In this document: piece by piece, positions 34,249 through 43,757 of the stretch
Layout: every line of letters starts with the position of its first letter
How positions within the stretch are numbered: position 1 is the first letter of the stretch
Assembly (NCBI RefSeq): GCF_009811655.1
Contig: NZ_BGJX01000001.1
Span: forward strand, 1 to 64,000
Direction: 5' to 3'
DNA: 64,000 nt
Source of the DNA: Methylosinus sp. Ce-a6
GTDB lineage: Bacteria > Pseudomonadota > Alphaproteobacteria > Rhizobiales > Beijerinckiaceae
Made by a program: the position numbers and the translations under genes
Notes under the pieces: generated by a model
The model's database searches: none
What the model was told of the DNA's origin: nothing
The model's input: only the letters and a program-made list of their open reading frames with translations

Positions 34249-34680
34249 TCAGGCCGTCGCTATATAGGCGCGCAATTCCAGGCGCTCGGCCTCGATCTCG
34301 TCGATCCGGCATTTGACCACATCGCCGATCGACACGAGGCCGGCGAGACGTCCGTCGCGCATGACCGGCAGATGGCGGCGGCGCTCGACCGTCATCGCCT
34401 CCATCGTCGCCTCGAGCGTGTCGTGTTCCGCGATCGACATGGGATCGGAGGTCATGAAGCGCGCGACCTCGTCGCAGAGCGCTTCGACGCCGCGCCGCGC
34501 GATGGCGGCGACGATGTCGCGCTCGGTGATGAGCCCGACGACCTCGTCATTCGCGTCGACGACGACGAGCGCCCCAATGCCGCGGCGAGTCAATTCCTCC
34601 GCCACTTGGAGCAATGTCCGTTCAGGTGTGATGGTGACGACCTCCGCCCCCTTGCGAGCGAGTATGCGGGCGACATTCAT
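34249..34680 (-). CDS. Two-CBS-domain protein
   Basis: A 143-residue protein consisting of a pair of CBS domains (ITPERTLLQVAEELTRRGIGALVVVDANDEVVGLITERDIVAAIA; and SIAEHDTLEATMEAMTVERRRHLPVMRDGRLAGLVSIGDVVKCRI). Such pairs bind adenine nucleotides and act as energy sensors, often on partner proteins. The partner here is unknown. It is convergent with the patatin gene. Confidence 0.92.
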   Translation of the reverse strand: MNVARILARKGAEVVTITPERTLLQVAEELTRRGIGALVVVDANDEVVGLITERDIVAAIARRGVEALCDEVARFMTSDPMSIAEHDTLEATMEAMTVERRRHLPVMRDGRLAGLVSIGDVVKCRIDEIEAERLELRAYIATA

Positions 34681-34705
34681 ATTGAAACCCCTCCCCTATC
34701 GCTTG

Positions 34706-35497
34706 TTATCGCACTCTATCACGGCCCCCTTCACGCCGGCGGTCGAAGGCGCCGAACAAGAGAAGGCCCGCCGTGAAACCTCCGACATGCGCCTCCCAGG
34801 CGATCTGCTCCGTCGCCCCCGCCGCCCCGGGGAACAGGCCGAAGATCAGATTGACCGCGAACCAGAGCCCCACGAAGGCGAGCGCGCGCCGATTGGACCA
34901 AAGCTCCGAAAGGCTCGCCGCGCGACGCGACGAATGAGACGCGCCCGACTCCGAATCCTGGGTAAAAGCGAAACGCGCGCTCGCCGCCATGGTTCCAGAA
35001 ATCGCCGCCGAGGCGCCGACGACCGGGCCGAGATCGAAAGGATGGACCGCAAAATGCGTCGCCGCGCCCGCCGCCGCCGTCAACGCCATGAAGGCGAGGA
35101 ATCGGGCTGGGCCGAAACGGCGCGCCAGCGGCGAGCCGAAGGCCGCGAGCGTCACGCCATTGACGGCGAGATGCGTCCAATTGGCGTGGAGCAGCGCATA
35201 GGTCGCGAACGTCCACCAGGGCAGCCGCTCGGCGCCGAGCGCGACGGCGACGTCGCTCGCCTCGATCCCCGGCCCGAGATGTTCGCCGATGGCGCGCATG
35301 AAGGCGTCCGGCGCCAGCACGACGGATATCCGTCCCGGAACGAAGGCCAGAGTCGAGAAAATCTCGGCGACCGAGGCCGCCGGCAGCGCGCCGAGCGCGA
35401 ATTGGATTGCCGCCAGCGCCGCCAGCAGCGCCGTGACCTCACGGGGCAGATTGAAGATTTTCTCCCTGCCGGCGCCAGCCTCTGAGCGCTCGTTCAT
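34706..35497 (-). CDS. Rhomboid-family intramembrane serine protease
   Basis: A 263-residue protein with six or seven helices. The catalytic Ser is in VVGASAAISGTMAA (G-x-S-x-x-x-S-G), the His in EAHVGGFTAGLLLF, and the L1-loop region reads WTFATYALLHANWTHLAVNGV. It cleaves membrane proteins within the bilayer; the substrate is unknown. It lies 25 bases upstream of the CBS gene on the same strand. Confidence 0.9.
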   Translation of the reverse strand: MNERSEAGAGREKIFNLPREVTALLAALAAIQFALGALPAASVAEIFSTLAFVPGRISVVLAPDAFMRAIGEHLGPGIEASDVAVALGAERLPWWTFATYALLHANWTHLAVNGVTLAAFGSPLARRFGPARFLAFMALTAAAGAATHFAVHPFDLGPVVGASAAISGTMAASARFAFTQDSESGASHSSRRAASLSELWSNRRALAFVGLWFAVNLIFGLFPGAAGATEQIAWEAHVGGFTAGLLLFGAFDRRREGGRDRVR

Positions 35498-35654
35498 GTC
35501 TCGCCCGTCTCTCTTGGCCGCCGAAGCCGCCGTGGTTAACCGATTTCTTGCGCTGGCACGCCGCCTGCTCTTCAGCTCACGCCGCCTGGAAGCGGGCGGC
35601 AGGGCGCGCCGATTCGACGCAAAGTCCTAAACGATACGCCGTCTTGGAAACAAA

Positions 35655-36251
35655 ATGAGACACAAGGTCAACCAGCAACTCTACGCCTATTGGAGCCGCT
35701 TGAAAGGGGCGCGATCCGCGCCCGAGCGATCCGAGATCGACCCGGCGGAGATTCGCGAGGCGCTGCCCGACTCCTTCATGATCGAGATCGACGCGAGCGG
35801 GCGGTTCCCGATGCGCCTGTGCGGCACGCGGATGAATGCGCTCTGGCTCGACGAGCAGAAGGGCAAATCCTTTCTCGACCTATGGTCTCTCGAAGATCGC
35901 CGGACGCTCGCCTCCGTCCTGCTGACGGTCATAGACGGTGTGGCCCCCGTGGTCGCCGGCGTCGAAGGACGCGCCGGCGACGAGGGCGACATGTTGGAGC
36001 TGGAACTGCTCCTGCTGCCGTTGCGCCATTTTGGCAAAACACATTCCCGCGTTCTCGGCGCTCTCGCGCCCGCGCGCCGGCCGCGCTGGCTCGGCGTCGC
36101 GCCGGCCAACCCGCTGCGGCTGAAATCCTTTCGCGTCATCGCGCCGAGCGAGGCGCGCGCTCGTCTCATGGATCCGGTCGGCCGCCGTGTGGCGCGTCCC
36201 GCCTCGGCGGGACGCCCGGAGCTCGTTCTCTATCTGGGCGGAAAGGCGTAA
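35655..36251 (+). CDS. PAS_5-type sensory protein
   Basis: A 198-residue protein with a single PAS_5 domain, common in Hyphomicrobiales: LYAYWSRLKGARSAPERSEIDPAEIREALPDSFMIE, then FPMRLCGTRMNALWLDEQKGKSFLDLW. No output domain is attached, as in MopJ of Caulobacter, a motility-linked single-PAS protein (similarity noted, orthology not shown). The start has GGAAAC upstream. It lies not far from the flagellar region, which makes a signalling link possible. Confidence 0.8.
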   Translation: MRHKVNQQLYAYWSRLKGARSAPERSEIDPAEIREALPDSFMIEIDASGRFPMRLCGTRMNALWLDEQKGKSFLDLWSLEDRRTLASVLLTVIDGVAPVVAGVEGRAGDEGDMLELELLLLPLRHFGKTHSRVLGALAPARRPRWLGVAPANPLRLKSFRVIAPSEARARLMDPVGRRVARPASAGRPELVLYLGGKA

Positions 36252-36272
36252 TATCGCGTTGGTCAGCCAGTA

Positions 36273-36296
36273 GCGCGCCCCCGAGAAGGGGCGCGC
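36273..36296. terminator. Strong GC hairpin between convergent PAS and SmbP-like genes
   Basis: GCGCGCCCC (36273-36281) pairs with GGGGCGCGC (36288-36296) around a six-base loop. It lies between two stop codons facing each other, so it can terminate in both directions; a T-run is lacking on either side. Confidence 0.6.
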
Positions 36297-36311
36297 CGAC
36301 TGGGCGGACGA

Positions 36312-36647
36312 TTACTTCGCGACCTGCTTGAGCTCTTCGTTGGCCCCCTTCACATGTTCGGCGGCCGGCGCGAGATGGTTCTGGCGGGCCTCGTCGATCG
36401 CGGCCTTGAGGTGGTCGATCGCGGCCGCGAGATGCGCGTCGGGCTTGAACTTCTGCAAAGACTCGGCCTTTTCCAGCGCGAGATCGGCATGATAGGCGAG
36501 CAGCCCGGCGTCCTTCAGCTTGACCTGGGTGATCGCTTCGTCGACGTGATGGGCGGCCTGCTCGAGCCGGTCGTCGGCCCATGCGAGCGTCGAGGCGAAA
36601 AGTGCGCCGCCGAAAGCGAGCGTGAGAGCGGCGGTTTTGAAGTTCAT
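36312..36647 (-). CDS. SmbP-like small metal-binding periplasmic protein
   Basis: A 111-residue exported protein. The signal peptide is about residues 1-24 (MNFKTAALTLAFGGALFASTLAWA). The mature part is a helical repeat with recurring H-x-x-x-A/H-x-x-A-I patterns (AAHHVDEAITQVK; LLAYHADLALEKAES; DAHLAAAIDHLKAAIDEARQNHLAPAAEHVKGA) that resemble SmbP of Nitrosomonas, which binds copper and other metals. Histidines are fewer than in that protein, so metal binding is likely but less certain. The start at 36647 has GAGGAAACG upstream. Confidence 0.72.
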   Translation of the reverse strand: MNFKTAALTLAFGGALFASTLAWADDRLEQAAHHVDEAITQVKLKDAGLLAYHADLALEKAESLQKFKPDAHLAAAIDHLKAAIDEARQNHLAPAAEHVKGANEELKQVAK

Positions 36648-36791
36648 GGTCGTTTCCTCATGATCCAGCGACTCGCGCATCGTCCACTGAACGATTTGTT
36701 ACGGCCGCCGATGATCGTGTCCCGCATTTAAATGCAAGTCGGGGCGGCTTACCAGCCCGAGAGACGGACTTTCGGCCGCGCCCGCCGCGAC

Positions 36792-36998
36792 TCACCAGAA
36801 TTTCCATGCTGCGAGCAGGCCTTTCTGCGCCGCCTGGCGGTCCTGCTCCTTCAGCTCCGAAAAGATCTGCCGCGCGCTCGCGCGCAACTCGAGCAGCCGC
36901 TCGTCGGAAACGTCGAAATCGACGACCGCCGAGCGCAATTCGCGGCGCGCGGAGTCGAGCTTCTCTTGCAACAGGGCGATCAGGGAATTCTTTGCCAT
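36792..36998 (-). CDS. Small helical hypothetical protein
   Basis: A 68-residue charged helical protein (MAKNSLIALLQEKLDSARRELRSAVVDFDVSDERLLELRASARQIFSELKEQDRQAAQKGLLAAWKFW) with a GAGAGAGC site before its ATG. It has no signal peptide or membrane segment. The function is unknown. Confidence 0.55.
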   Translation of the reverse strand: MAKNSLIALLQEKLDSARRELRSAVVDFDVSDERLLELRASARQIFSELKEQDRQAAQKGLLAAWKFW

Positions 36999-37067
36999 TG
37001 CTCTCTCACTCGCTTGGGCGAGCCTGAGAGCGGGAGCGGGAAATCGCTCGAATTCCCTCGAGGGGCC

Positions 37068-37304
37068 TCAATCAGATTCGCCGGCTGGGCCAATGTCCGA
37101 GGCCCTCGGTTTTGCTTTTGAACGCCCACGCTCGAGCGTCACGGCGATTATCTCGAAATCTTCGCTCTTTCGCAATCGGGCCGCAGAAACCTTCACGGCC
37201 GCCCGACGACGAAGCTGCACGTCGCGCAGTATCTTGAATTCTTTCGGTATCGACGCATTTTGCGTCGCAGCGATGACACCGTCGCCGATCAAATCGAAAC
37301 ACAT
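37068..37304 (-). CDS. Possible short PilZ-like protein or remnant
   Basis: A 78-residue frame. ASIPKEFKILRDVQLRRRAAVKVSAARL resembles the C-terminal half of degenerate PilZ domains (I-P-x-x-F-x-L ... R-R-x-x-V). The N-terminal R-x-x-x-R motif that binds cyclic-di-GMP is missing and no good ribosome-binding site precedes the ATG. It may be a fragment. The remainder of the 36999-37404 stretch shows nothing else that I can support. Confidence 0.3.
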   Translation of the reverse strand: MCFDLIGDGVIAATQNASIPKEFKILRDVQLRRRAAVKVSAARLRKSEDFEIIAVTLERGRSKAKPRASDIGPAGESD

Positions 37305-37404
37305 CGCCCGGTTTTCGCCGCCTGGCCCGCCGCCCCTACCGCCGCGGGCGGCTCTTGCCCACTTAGGCGAGAAAGCCCGAGCACAATTGCGGAGGAGGAT
37401 GAGG

Positions 37405-37614
37405 ATGGGCGATCAGATCGAGCTTTCGCTGGCGCTCGAGCGCGGCGACGCGGAGACGCTGCTGGAATGCCTCGAGCGTCAGCTCGAGGCGCTGCAGAAG
37501 ATCGAGCTGGACGCCGGCCCCGAGCTCTTCGCCTCGGCGCAACGCGAGAAGGCGTCCCTCATTCCCGTCATAATGGCGCTGGAGAGCGCTCTGAGGACGA
37601 GCCGGCGCCATTGA
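37405..37614 (+). CDS. Small helical protein next to flgI
   Basis: A 69-residue helical protein (MGDQIELSLALERGDAETLLECLERQLEALQKIELDAGPELFASAQREKASLIPVIMALESALRTSRRH). The ATG at 37405 has GGAGGA at spacing eight; another ATG six bases upstream is too close to it. It is convergent with flgI at the distal end of the flagellar block. Its helical character resembles flagellar chaperones such as FlgN, but there is no sequence match I can assert. Confidence 0.5.
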   Translation: MGDQIELSLALERGDAETLLECLERQLEALQKIELDAGPELFASAQREKASLIPVIMALESALRTSRRH

Positions 37615-37648
37615 GCGGCGCCGCCATCGTCATCGGGCGCCCCGCGCG

Positions 37649-38743
37649 TCATTGAATGATGAGATCGGCCTGCAAGGCTCCTGCGGATTTGATCGCCTGA
37701 AGGATGGAGATGATCCCCGTCGGCTTGAGGCCGATCTGATTGAGCCCGCGCACCAGAGTGCGCAGAGTCGGCCCCTCGAGCGTGGCGACGCCGCCGACTT
37801 CCTCCGTCGCCGTGATGCGCGTCTGAGTTGTGACGGTCGTCCTGCCGTTGGAGAAAGGCGCAGGCTGCGAGACTTCCGGCGTCTCGTTGATGCGCACGGT
37901 GAGGCCGCCATGCGTCAATGCGACGGGCGATATCTTCACATCCTGGCCGATCACCACCGTGCCCGTGCGCTCGTCGATGACGACGCGAGCGGGCGTGCTC
38001 GGCTCGACGCGCAGCTCGCCGATCTCGGCGAGCAGCCGCGTCGCGCCGCCGCGCGTCGAGGTCAGCGCGACGCTGCGATTGTCGCGTTCGCGCGCGAGCC
38101 GTTGATGATATTTTCCCTGCGTATAGCGATTGATGGCGTCGGCGATGCGCACCGCCGTCTCGAAATCCGGATTGCGCAGCTCGAGCACCAGCGAGCCGTT
38201 CTCGCCCGACGGCCGCGGCGCCTCGCGCTCTATCGTCGCGCCATTGGGAATGCGCCCGACCGTCGCGACGCCATGAGTCAGCGTCTCGTTCTGCCCGCCG
38301 ACGGCAAAGCCCGAGACCGCGATCGGCCCTTGCGCGATCGCATAGACATTGCCGTCTATGCCGGTGAGCGAGGTGAGCAGCAGCGTGCCGCCCATGAGCG
38401 AAGTGGCGTCGCCCATAGCCGAAACGGTGACGTCGATCGTCGATCCCCAGCCGACGAAGGGCGGCAGCGCGGCAGTGACCATCACCGCGGCGAGATTGCG
38501 CGTGCGCAAAATGTTGTTGCGCACATTGACGCCGAGCCGATCCAGCATGGAGGACACCGATTGCTCGGTGAAAGGCGCGTTGCGCAGCGTGTCGCCGGTT
38601 CCCTGCAGACCGACGACGAGGCCATAGCCGAGAAGCTGATATTCCCGCACGCCGCGCGGAAAAGTGATGTCCTTGATGCGCACAGAGGCGAGCGCCGGCG
38701 CGCTCATCAGCAGGAGCAGGGCGAGCGCGACGAGCCTGCGCAT
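37649..38743 (-). CDS. flgI: Flagellar P-ring protein FlgI
   Basis: A 364-residue periplasmic protein that forms the ring around the rod in the peptidoglycan layer. Signal peptide about 1-20 ([19 protein letters not shown]), then RIKDITFPRGVREYQLLGYGLVVGLQGTGDTLRNAPFTEQS and GGTLLLTSLTGIDGNVYAIAQGP, and the conserved C-terminal TEEVGGVATLEGPTLRTLVRGLNQIGLKPTGIISILQAIKSAGALQADLIIQ-type end. It overlaps the flgA stop by one base (TGATG). In related bacteria motE-flgH-fliL-fliP follow directly; here the unit ends after flgI. Confidence 0.97.
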   Translation of the reverse strand: MRRLVALALLLLMSAPALASVRIKDITFPRGVREYQLLGYGLVVGLQGTGDTLRNAPFTEQSVSSMLDRLGVNVRNNILRTRNLAAVMVTAALPPFVGWGSTIDVTVSAMGDATSLMGGTLLLTSLTGIDGNVYAIAQGPIAVSGFAVGGQNETLTHGVATVGRIPNGATIEREAPRPSGENGSLVLELRNPDFETAVRIADAINRYTQGKYHQRLARERDNRSVALTSTRGGATRLLAEIGELRVEPSTPARVVIDERTGTVVIGQDVKISPVALTHGGLTVRINETPEVSQPAPFSNGRTTVTTQTRITATEEVGGVATLEGPTLRTLVRGLNQIGLKPTGIISILQAIKSAGALQADLIIQ

Positions 38744-39201
38744 CAGCCCTCGCTCACGCGAATCGAGCCGTCCGCCTGCACGCGACCGGTGACGACGAGG
38801 CCGCTGTCCTGATTGCGCACGCGAATGAGATCGCCGACCGCGCCGGGCTGGAGCGCCGAGCCATAGGCGATGATGACCATGCCGCCCTCGTCGAAGACGA
38901 TCTTGACCTGCGCATTGATGGAAACGACTTTCGGCGCGTCGACCGCGATCGGGGGAATCGGCTGGTCGGGAAGGAGCGTGCGCCGCGCGACCTTGCCGAC
39001 GAGCGCATTTTTCGTCTCCGCGACGGAACCGCCGGAGCCGACGCCGAAGGGGCGCTCGACGAGCATGGATTCGCGAATGACCTCGCCGGGATAGATGACG
39101 GCGACCGGCACGGGGAGCATGCGCTCCTCCGCGCATAATGGCGAGAGACCGCACAATGCCGCGGCCAGCGCCGAGGCGACGAGCCGCGGAAGGCGCATCA
39201 T
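38743..39201 (-). CDS. flgA: Flagellar basal-body P-ring formation protein FlgA
   Basis: A 152-residue periplasmic chaperone for P-ring assembly. A signal peptide covers about 1-24; the SAF-like domain follows with [39 protein letters not shown] and [17 protein letters not shown]. The ATG at 39201 overlaps the flgG stop (ATGA). It is a short FlgA form typical of Hyphomicrobiales. Confidence 0.93.
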   Translation of the reverse strand: MMRLPRLVASALAAALCGLSPLCAEERMLPVPVAVIYPGEVIRESMLVERPFGVGSGGSVAETKNALVGKVARRTLLPDQPIPPIAVDAPKVVSINAQVKIVFDEGGMVIIAYGSALQPGAVGDLIRVRNQDSGLVVTGRVQADGSIRVSEG

Positions 39202-39986
39202 CTGATTCCCTTCGAGACGGTGCCCTCCATCTCGTCCACCGCCTGGATCACCTTCGAGCTCAGCTCGAAGGCGCGCTGCGCGGAGATGAGATTGACGAGC
39301 TCCTTGACCGGATCGACGTTGGAACTCTCGAGATAAAATTGACTGAGCGTGCCGAAGCCCGGATCGCCGGGCACGCCGACGACCGGCGCGCCCGAGGCGA
39401 GCGTCTGGCGGAAAAGATTGCCGCCAAGCGCCTCGAGACCCGATTCGTTGGCGAAATTGGCGATCGTCAATTGCCCGAGCTGCTGCGGAGCCGTCTGGCC
39501 GCCGATCGTCGCCGAGACGAGACCGGACTGATTGATCGTGATCGCGGTCGCATTGTTGGGAATGACGATGGTCGGCGTCACCAGATAGCCGTCGCCCGTC
39601 ACCAATTGCCCCATCGCGTTGGTGCTGAAGGAGCCGGCGCGCGTATAGACCGTCTCGCTGTCCGGCCCGACGATCTGGAACCAGCCGCGGCCCTGCAGCG
39701 CGAGGTCGAGCTGATTGCCGGTCTGCGTGAGCGAGCCTTGCGTCTGCAGGCTGCGGATCGCGGCGAGCCGCACGCCGAGGCCGGTCTGCGACCCTTCCGG
39801 GATCATCGCGTCGCGGCCGCGGTTGGAGACGCCCTGCAGGCGATCCACCTGATAGAGCAGATCGGTGAACTCCGCGCGCGAGCGCTTGAACGCCGTCGTG
39901 TTGATATTGGCGATATTGTTGGAGAGGACTTCGATGTTCTGCTGCTGGGCGTTCATGCCCGTAGCCGCGATGGCGAGCGCACGCAT
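39198..39986 (-). CDS. flgG: Flagellar basal-body rod protein FlgG (distal rod)
   Basis: A 262-residue rod protein. The N-terminal [40 protein letters not shown] and the C-terminal [16 protein letters not shown]...[35 protein letters not shown] are textbook FlgG. The length is normal. It overlaps flgA and follows fliE with an 18-base gap. Confidence 0.98.
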   Translation of the reverse strand: MRALAIAATGMNAQQQNIEVLSNNIANINTTAFKRSRAEFTDLLYQVDRLQGVSNRGRDAMIPEGSQTGLGVRLAAIRSLQTQGSLTQTGNQLDLALQGRGWFQIVGPDSETVYTRAGSFSTNAMGQLVTGDGYLVTPTIVIPNNATAITINQSGLVSATIGGQTAPQQLGQLTIANFANESGLEALGGNLFRQTLASGAPVVGVPGDPGFGTLSQFYLESSNVDPVKELVNLISAQRAFELSSKVIQAVDEMEGTVSKGIR

Positions 39987-40004
39987 GGATTTGCCGATCC
40001 TTCC

Positions 40005-40325
40005 TCAAATCGCCATACGGCTGATTTCCTGATAGGCGCCCACGACCTTGTCGCGCACGGCGATCGCCGACTGCAAGGCGCGCTCGGCGGACATGATCTC
40101 GTCGACCACTTGTTGCACCGACGCCTTGCCCTGCACGGCGGAGATGGAAGCCGCCTCGCTCGATTTCAGCTTGTCGACGACATCCGTCGTCAGGTGTTCG
40201 AGCACTTGCGAGAAAGACGCGCCGTCGGTCGACGACGTGGCGGCGCTCCTGATCGCGCCGCTGAGCGCGGAGACGCCGCCATTGGAAGCGACCGAGGCGA
40301 CGATTCCGGGGACAAGTCCGATCAT
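40005..40325 (-). CDS. fliE: Flagellar hook-basal body complex protein FliE
   Basis: A 106-residue helical protein linking the MS ring to the rod. The C-terminal [46 protein letters not shown] is the family signature. The ATG at 40325 overlaps the flgC stop (ATGA). Confidence 0.96.
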   Translation of the reverse strand: MIGLVPGIVASVASNGGVSALSGAIRSAATSSTDGASFSQVLEHLTTDVVDKLKSSEAASISAVQGKASVQQVVDEIMSAERALQSAIAVRDKVVGAYQEISRMAI

Positions 40326-40753
40326 TGGCTTCCCTTCAGCAGATCGATCGTCATGGAGAGCAGATCGCGCGTCTGCTTCATGACCTGGAGATTGGCCTCA
40401 TAGCCGCGATTGGCCTCACGCATATCGGCGACTTCCGCGAGAATATTCACATTCGGATATTTGACGTTGCCATTCCTGTCGGCCGCCGGATTGCCGGGGT
40501 CGTGCTCGACGCGGAAGGGCGCGCGATCGACGCCGACGGCGCTGACATGCACCAGATCCGCGCCGATGGCGCGATCGAGCTCATTGATGAAAGTGACCGT
40601 TTTGCGCACATAAGGATTGGCGCCGGCGGCCTGGCCGGTGGAGCGCGCATTGGCCATATTCTCGGCGACGACCCGAAGACGCGAGGATTGCGCCTCGAGG
40701 CCGGAGCCGGCGATTTTCATGGAGGCTTGCAGCGCGTCCATCTTTTCCGTCAT
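40322..40753 (-). CDS. flgC: Flagellar basal-body rod protein FlgC
   Basis: A 143-residue proximal rod protein: [29 protein letters not shown], then YVRKTVTF, and the C-terminal [41 protein letters not shown]. The ATG at 40753 overlaps the flgB stop (ATGA); another in-frame ATG 12 bases downstream is possible. Confidence 0.96.
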   Translation of the reverse strand: MTEKMDALQASMKIAGSGLEAQSSRLRVVAENMANARSTGQAAGANPYVRKTVTFINELDRAIGADLVHVSAVGVDRAPFRVEHDPGNPAADRNGNVKYPNVNILAEVADMREANRGYEANLQVMKQTRDLLSMTIDLLKGSQ

Positions 40754-41133
40754 CCTTTCAACGTCGCCATCCACATTCCGTGGAACGACTTCATGATGCT
40801 GGTGCTGAGCGAGAAGGCGCCGCGAATTTCGCCCGCCTTCATCAACTCCTGCTCGAGGCTGACCGCATTCCCCGAAAGGCTCGTCTCCCAATTCGCGCCT
40901 TCCTTGGGAGAGGTCGCGCGCGGATCGAAAGCGGCCGCCTGGATATGCAGGTTATTGGCTCCGGCGAGCTGCAACGCGCTTTGATCCAGAACCTTGGAGA
41001 AAGGCGCGATGTCGACCGCCTTGTAGCCCGGCGTATTGGCGTTGGCGACGTTCTGCGCGACGACGGATTGACGCGCGGAGAGCCAGCTCCGCTGCTTTTC
41101 GACGAGATCGAAGAGATAGACCGGCTCGACCAT
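40750..41133 (-). CDS. flgB: Flagellar basal-body rod protein FlgB
   Basis: A 127-residue proximal rod protein: [39 protein letters not shown] at the N-terminus and [35 protein letters not shown] at the C-terminus. It opens the flgB-flgC-fliE-flgG-flgA-flgI series and follows flhB after 71 bases. Confidence 0.95.
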   Translation of the reverse strand: MVEPVYLFDLVEKQRSWLSARQSVVAQNVANANTPGYKAVDIAPFSKVLDQSALQLAGANNLHIQAAAFDPRATSPKEGANWETSLSGNAVSLEQELMKAGEIRGAFSLSTSIMKSFHGMWMATLKG

Positions 41134-41204
41134 GAGCGCCCTCGCACGACTTCCTTTACGGAAAATTATGCGTTCGGTCTTGCGTCAAGCTGTATTACGC
41201 TTCA

Positions 41205-42293
41205 TCAGCGCGCAGAAGTCCGCGAAGCGCCGCCACCGCCATTCTGCAAAAAATGAATGAGCTCGGCCACTGGACGATAGAATTCCGACGGAATCATCTT
41301 ATCGACCTCGACATGGTCATACATCGCGCGCGCGAGCGCCTGACGCTCGAGCACGGGAACGTTATTGGCTTCGGCGATCTCCCTGATCTTGAGCGCGATC
41401 AGATCCTTGCCCTTGGCGACGACGAGCGGCGCGCCGCCCTCCTCGCGCACATAGCGGAGAGCGATGGCGTAATGCGTGGGGTTCGCGATGATGAAAGTCG
41501 CGCGCGGAACGGCAGCCATCATGCGCCGGCGCGCGCGATCGAGCGCGATCGAGCGAAGGCGCGCCTTCATCATCGGATCGCCTTCCGATTGCTTCAGCTC
41601 CTCCTTGATCTCCTGGCGGCTCATGCGCATGTCGCGACGCCACCTCATGCGGCTCCAGGCGAAATCCGCCATAGCCAACAGGACGACCGGAATGCAGACG
41701 ACGCTCGTCAGTCGGATGACGAGCTTCAGCATCAATCCCGGCGTCTGTCCCGGCTCGACGCGCATCGAATCAGTGATGAGCCCACGATCGACATTGAGCG
41801 AAAAGACGACGGCGCCGGCGATGATGACGATCTTGGCTACAGACTTCAGGAGCTCGATAAAGCCGGCGAGACCGAAGATGCGCTTCAACCCCTCCTGCGG
41901 CGAGATGCGCGAGAGATCCGGCTCTATGCGCTGGAAGACGAGGCGAGGCCCGCCCTGAATGAATGCGGCGACGAAAGCCGCGACGATGAACATCGCGAGG
42001 ATCGGCGCGAGAAATCGGCCCGTTTCGAATGCCACCGCCCGCGACTGCGTATAGGCGTCCGCGGCGTTTGAGAGTGAGAATTGACCGACATTGGCGAGCA
42101 TCAAGGCCAGCGAGCCGGCGAGGCGCGGGCCGACCGTATCGATGACGAAAGCGGCGCAGAGAAGAAAAGCGAGGAAGAGCGTGGCGATGGACAGGTCGCG
42201 GGAAACGGGCGTCTTACCCTTCTCCAGCGCGTCGAGAATCTTTTTCTCTGTCGCTTCTTCTGTTCGTGATTCCTGGTCTTCGGTCTCGCTCAT
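41205..42293 (-). CDS. flhB: Flagellar biosynthesis protein FlhB
   Basis: A 362-residue export-gate protein that switches substrate specificity from rod/hook to filament. Four hydrophobic helices lie in residues about 35-210. The cytoplasmic domain has the self-cleavage motif N-P-T-H at residues 271-274, followed by YAIALRYVREEGGAPLVVAKGKDLIALKIREIAEANNVPVLERQALARAMY. The length is normal. Confidence 0.97.
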   Translation of the reverse strand: MSETEDQESRTEEATEKKILDALEKGKTPVSRDLSIATLFLAFLLCAAFVIDTVGPRLAGSLALMLANVGQFSLSNAADAYTQSRAVAFETGRFLAPILAMFIVAAFVAAFIQGGPRLVFQRIEPDLSRISPQEGLKRIFGLAGFIELLKSVAKIVIIAGAVVFSLNVDRGLITDSMRVEPGQTPGLMLKLVIRLTSVVCIPVVLLAMADFAWSRMRWRRDMRMSRQEIKEELKQSEGDPMMKARLRSIALDRARRRMMAAVPRATFIIANPTHYAIALRYVREEGGAPLVVAKGKDLIALKIREIAEANNVPVLERQALARAMYDHVEVDKMIPSEFYRPVAELIHFLQNGGGGASRTSAR

Positions 42294-42306
42294 GGCTCGG
42301 AGGCGA

Positions 42307-43329
42307 TCATTCGGCCGCCTCCTCCGCCGCGCCCGATAGATCGATCTTGCCTTGCTCGGCGAGCTTCAGCACCGTGTCGGCGATCACGCGGCGCGCCTCC
42401 ATTATGTCGCGGCGCGGCGGGGTCGCGCCGCTGGAAAGCTCGGCCTCCACCATGCGACGCGTGCGCGCCGAGAGCGCCGCGAGAACGACGTCGCGAACGT
42501 CCGTCTCGGCGCCGCGCAGCGCCAGTATGACGCGGTCTGCGGGAATGGCGTCGAACAGGATCATGCGGGCGCGGACATTGAGCCTGGTGATGTCCTCGAA
42601 ATTGAAGAGCATTCCCTTCAGCGCCTCGGCGTCGCGCGGGCGCCGCTCGGATAGGCTGCGCAGCACGCCTTCCGCATGCTCGCGCTCCATCTTGTTGATG
42701 ATCGCCGCGAGCTTGGCGTTCTTGGCGGCCGAAGCCGCGAACTCGGAACTCTTTAGCAGACCTTCCTGCAGAGTCGTTTCCAGCAGCCGCAGCGCCTCGT
42801 CGGCGACCGCCTTGGACGACAGCATACGGCGCATCACATCGTCACGGAATTCGCCGGGCAGCACGGAGAGCGCCTTGGCCGCCCGCGCGGGATCGATCCG
42901 CGACAGCGTCAAGGCCGCCGTCTGCGGATGCTCCTTCGAAATATAGCCGATGAAAGCCGCCTCCGGCGCGGCGCTGACGCGATCCCAGACCGCGCTGTTC
43001 GAGCTGCCGAGCACATCCGACATGATCTCGGCGATCTGCTCGGGCGGAATCACGCCAGAGAGCAGCTTCTCGGCCTCGCCCGCCGTGCCACGAAGCTCGG
43101 AGCCGCCGCTCTCCAGCCTGCTTGTGAAGTCATCGATGAGCGTCTCGATCGTGCTCGCAGGAACCGCGCCGAGGCCTGCAGCGAATTTTGTGATCTGACG
43201 CAGCTCGCTCTGGTCGAAATGCTTGAGGACGCGTTGCGCCACATCCTTGTCGACCGTCAGCAGCAGCGCCGCGACTTTCTCCGGGCCGTTCAGCATCCGG
43301 CCCGCTTCGGCGGCAATCAGATTGGTCAT
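42307..43329 (-). CDS. fliG: Flagellar motor switch protein FliG
   Basis: A 340-residue rotor protein that engages the stator. The N-terminal LNGPEKVAALLLTVDKDVAQRVLKHFDQSELRQI binds FliF; the middle holds the EHPQTAALTLSRIDPARAAKALSVLP (FliM contact) pattern; the C-terminal charged helix region reads FEDITRLNVRARMILFDAIPADRVILALRGAE. A ribosome-binding GGGAG precedes the ATG. Confidence 0.97.
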   Translation of the reverse strand: MTNLIAAEAGRMLNGPEKVAALLLTVDKDVAQRVLKHFDQSELRQITKFAAGLGAVPASTIETLIDDFTSRLESGGSELRGTAGEAEKLLSGVIPPEQIAEIMSDVLGSSNSAVWDRVSAAPEAAFIGYISKEHPQTAALTLSRIDPARAAKALSVLPGEFRDDVMRRMLSSKAVADEALRLLETTLQEGLLKSSEFAASAAKNAKLAAIINKMEREHAEGVLRSLSERRPRDAEALKGMLFNFEDITRLNVRARMILFDAIPADRVILALRGAETDVRDVVLAALSARTRRMVEAELSSGATPPRRDIMEARRVIADTVLKLAEQGKIDLSGAAEEAAE

Positions 43330-43347
43330 CGCGGGCTCCCGCCTCCG

Positions 43348-43734
43348 TCAAATACGCCGTGCGCCGCTCCCAGGCTCGATGATCTCGGTCAGCGAGACGC
43401 CGAAGCGGGTATTATCGTCCTCGACGACCACCACCTCGCCGCGCGCGATGAGACGGCCGTTGACGACGACATCGACAGGCTCGCCGATCTTCTGATCGAG
43501 CGGCACGATCGCGCCGCGCCCGAGCTTGAGCAGATTGGCGACCGGCATCGTCACCGAGCCGATCACCACCTGCATGACGACGGGAATGCGCAGGATCGAT
43601 TCGAACTTGCGCAGATCGATCTCCGGCTCCTCGCCGCGCGGCTCCGCCACCGCATCCTCGCCGACAGCGCGGGAGCCGCCGATCAACCGCTCGAGCTCCT
43701 CGCTTTTCGAGCTCTCGAAATCGAACTCACCCAT
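43348..43734 (-). CDS. fliN: Flagellar motor switch protein FliN
   Basis: A 128-residue C-ring protein. The N-terminal third is acidic and variable; the C-terminal 85 residues are the SpoA domain: ILRIPVVMQVVIGSVTMPVANLLKLGRGAIVPLDQKIGEPVDVVVNGRLIARGEVVVVEDDNTRFGVSLTEII. The ATG at 43734 has GGAGAA upstream. A copy of the dispersed repeat lies between it and fliM, interrupting what is elsewhere a tight operon. Confidence 0.95.
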   Translation of the reverse strand: MGEFDFESSKSEELERLIGGSRAVGEDAVAEPRGEEPEIDLRKFESILRIPVVMQVVIGSVTMPVANLLKLGRGAIVPLDQKIGEPVDVVVNGRLIARGEVVVVEDDNTRFGVSLTEIIEPGSGARRI

Positions 43735-43757
43735 GCCGATTCTCCAATATCGCCATT

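Noticed and set aside
39138-40403. 421-residue plus-strand frame opposite flgG, fliE and flgC
   Set aside because: Antisense to three overlapping flagellar genes with no recognisable domain.
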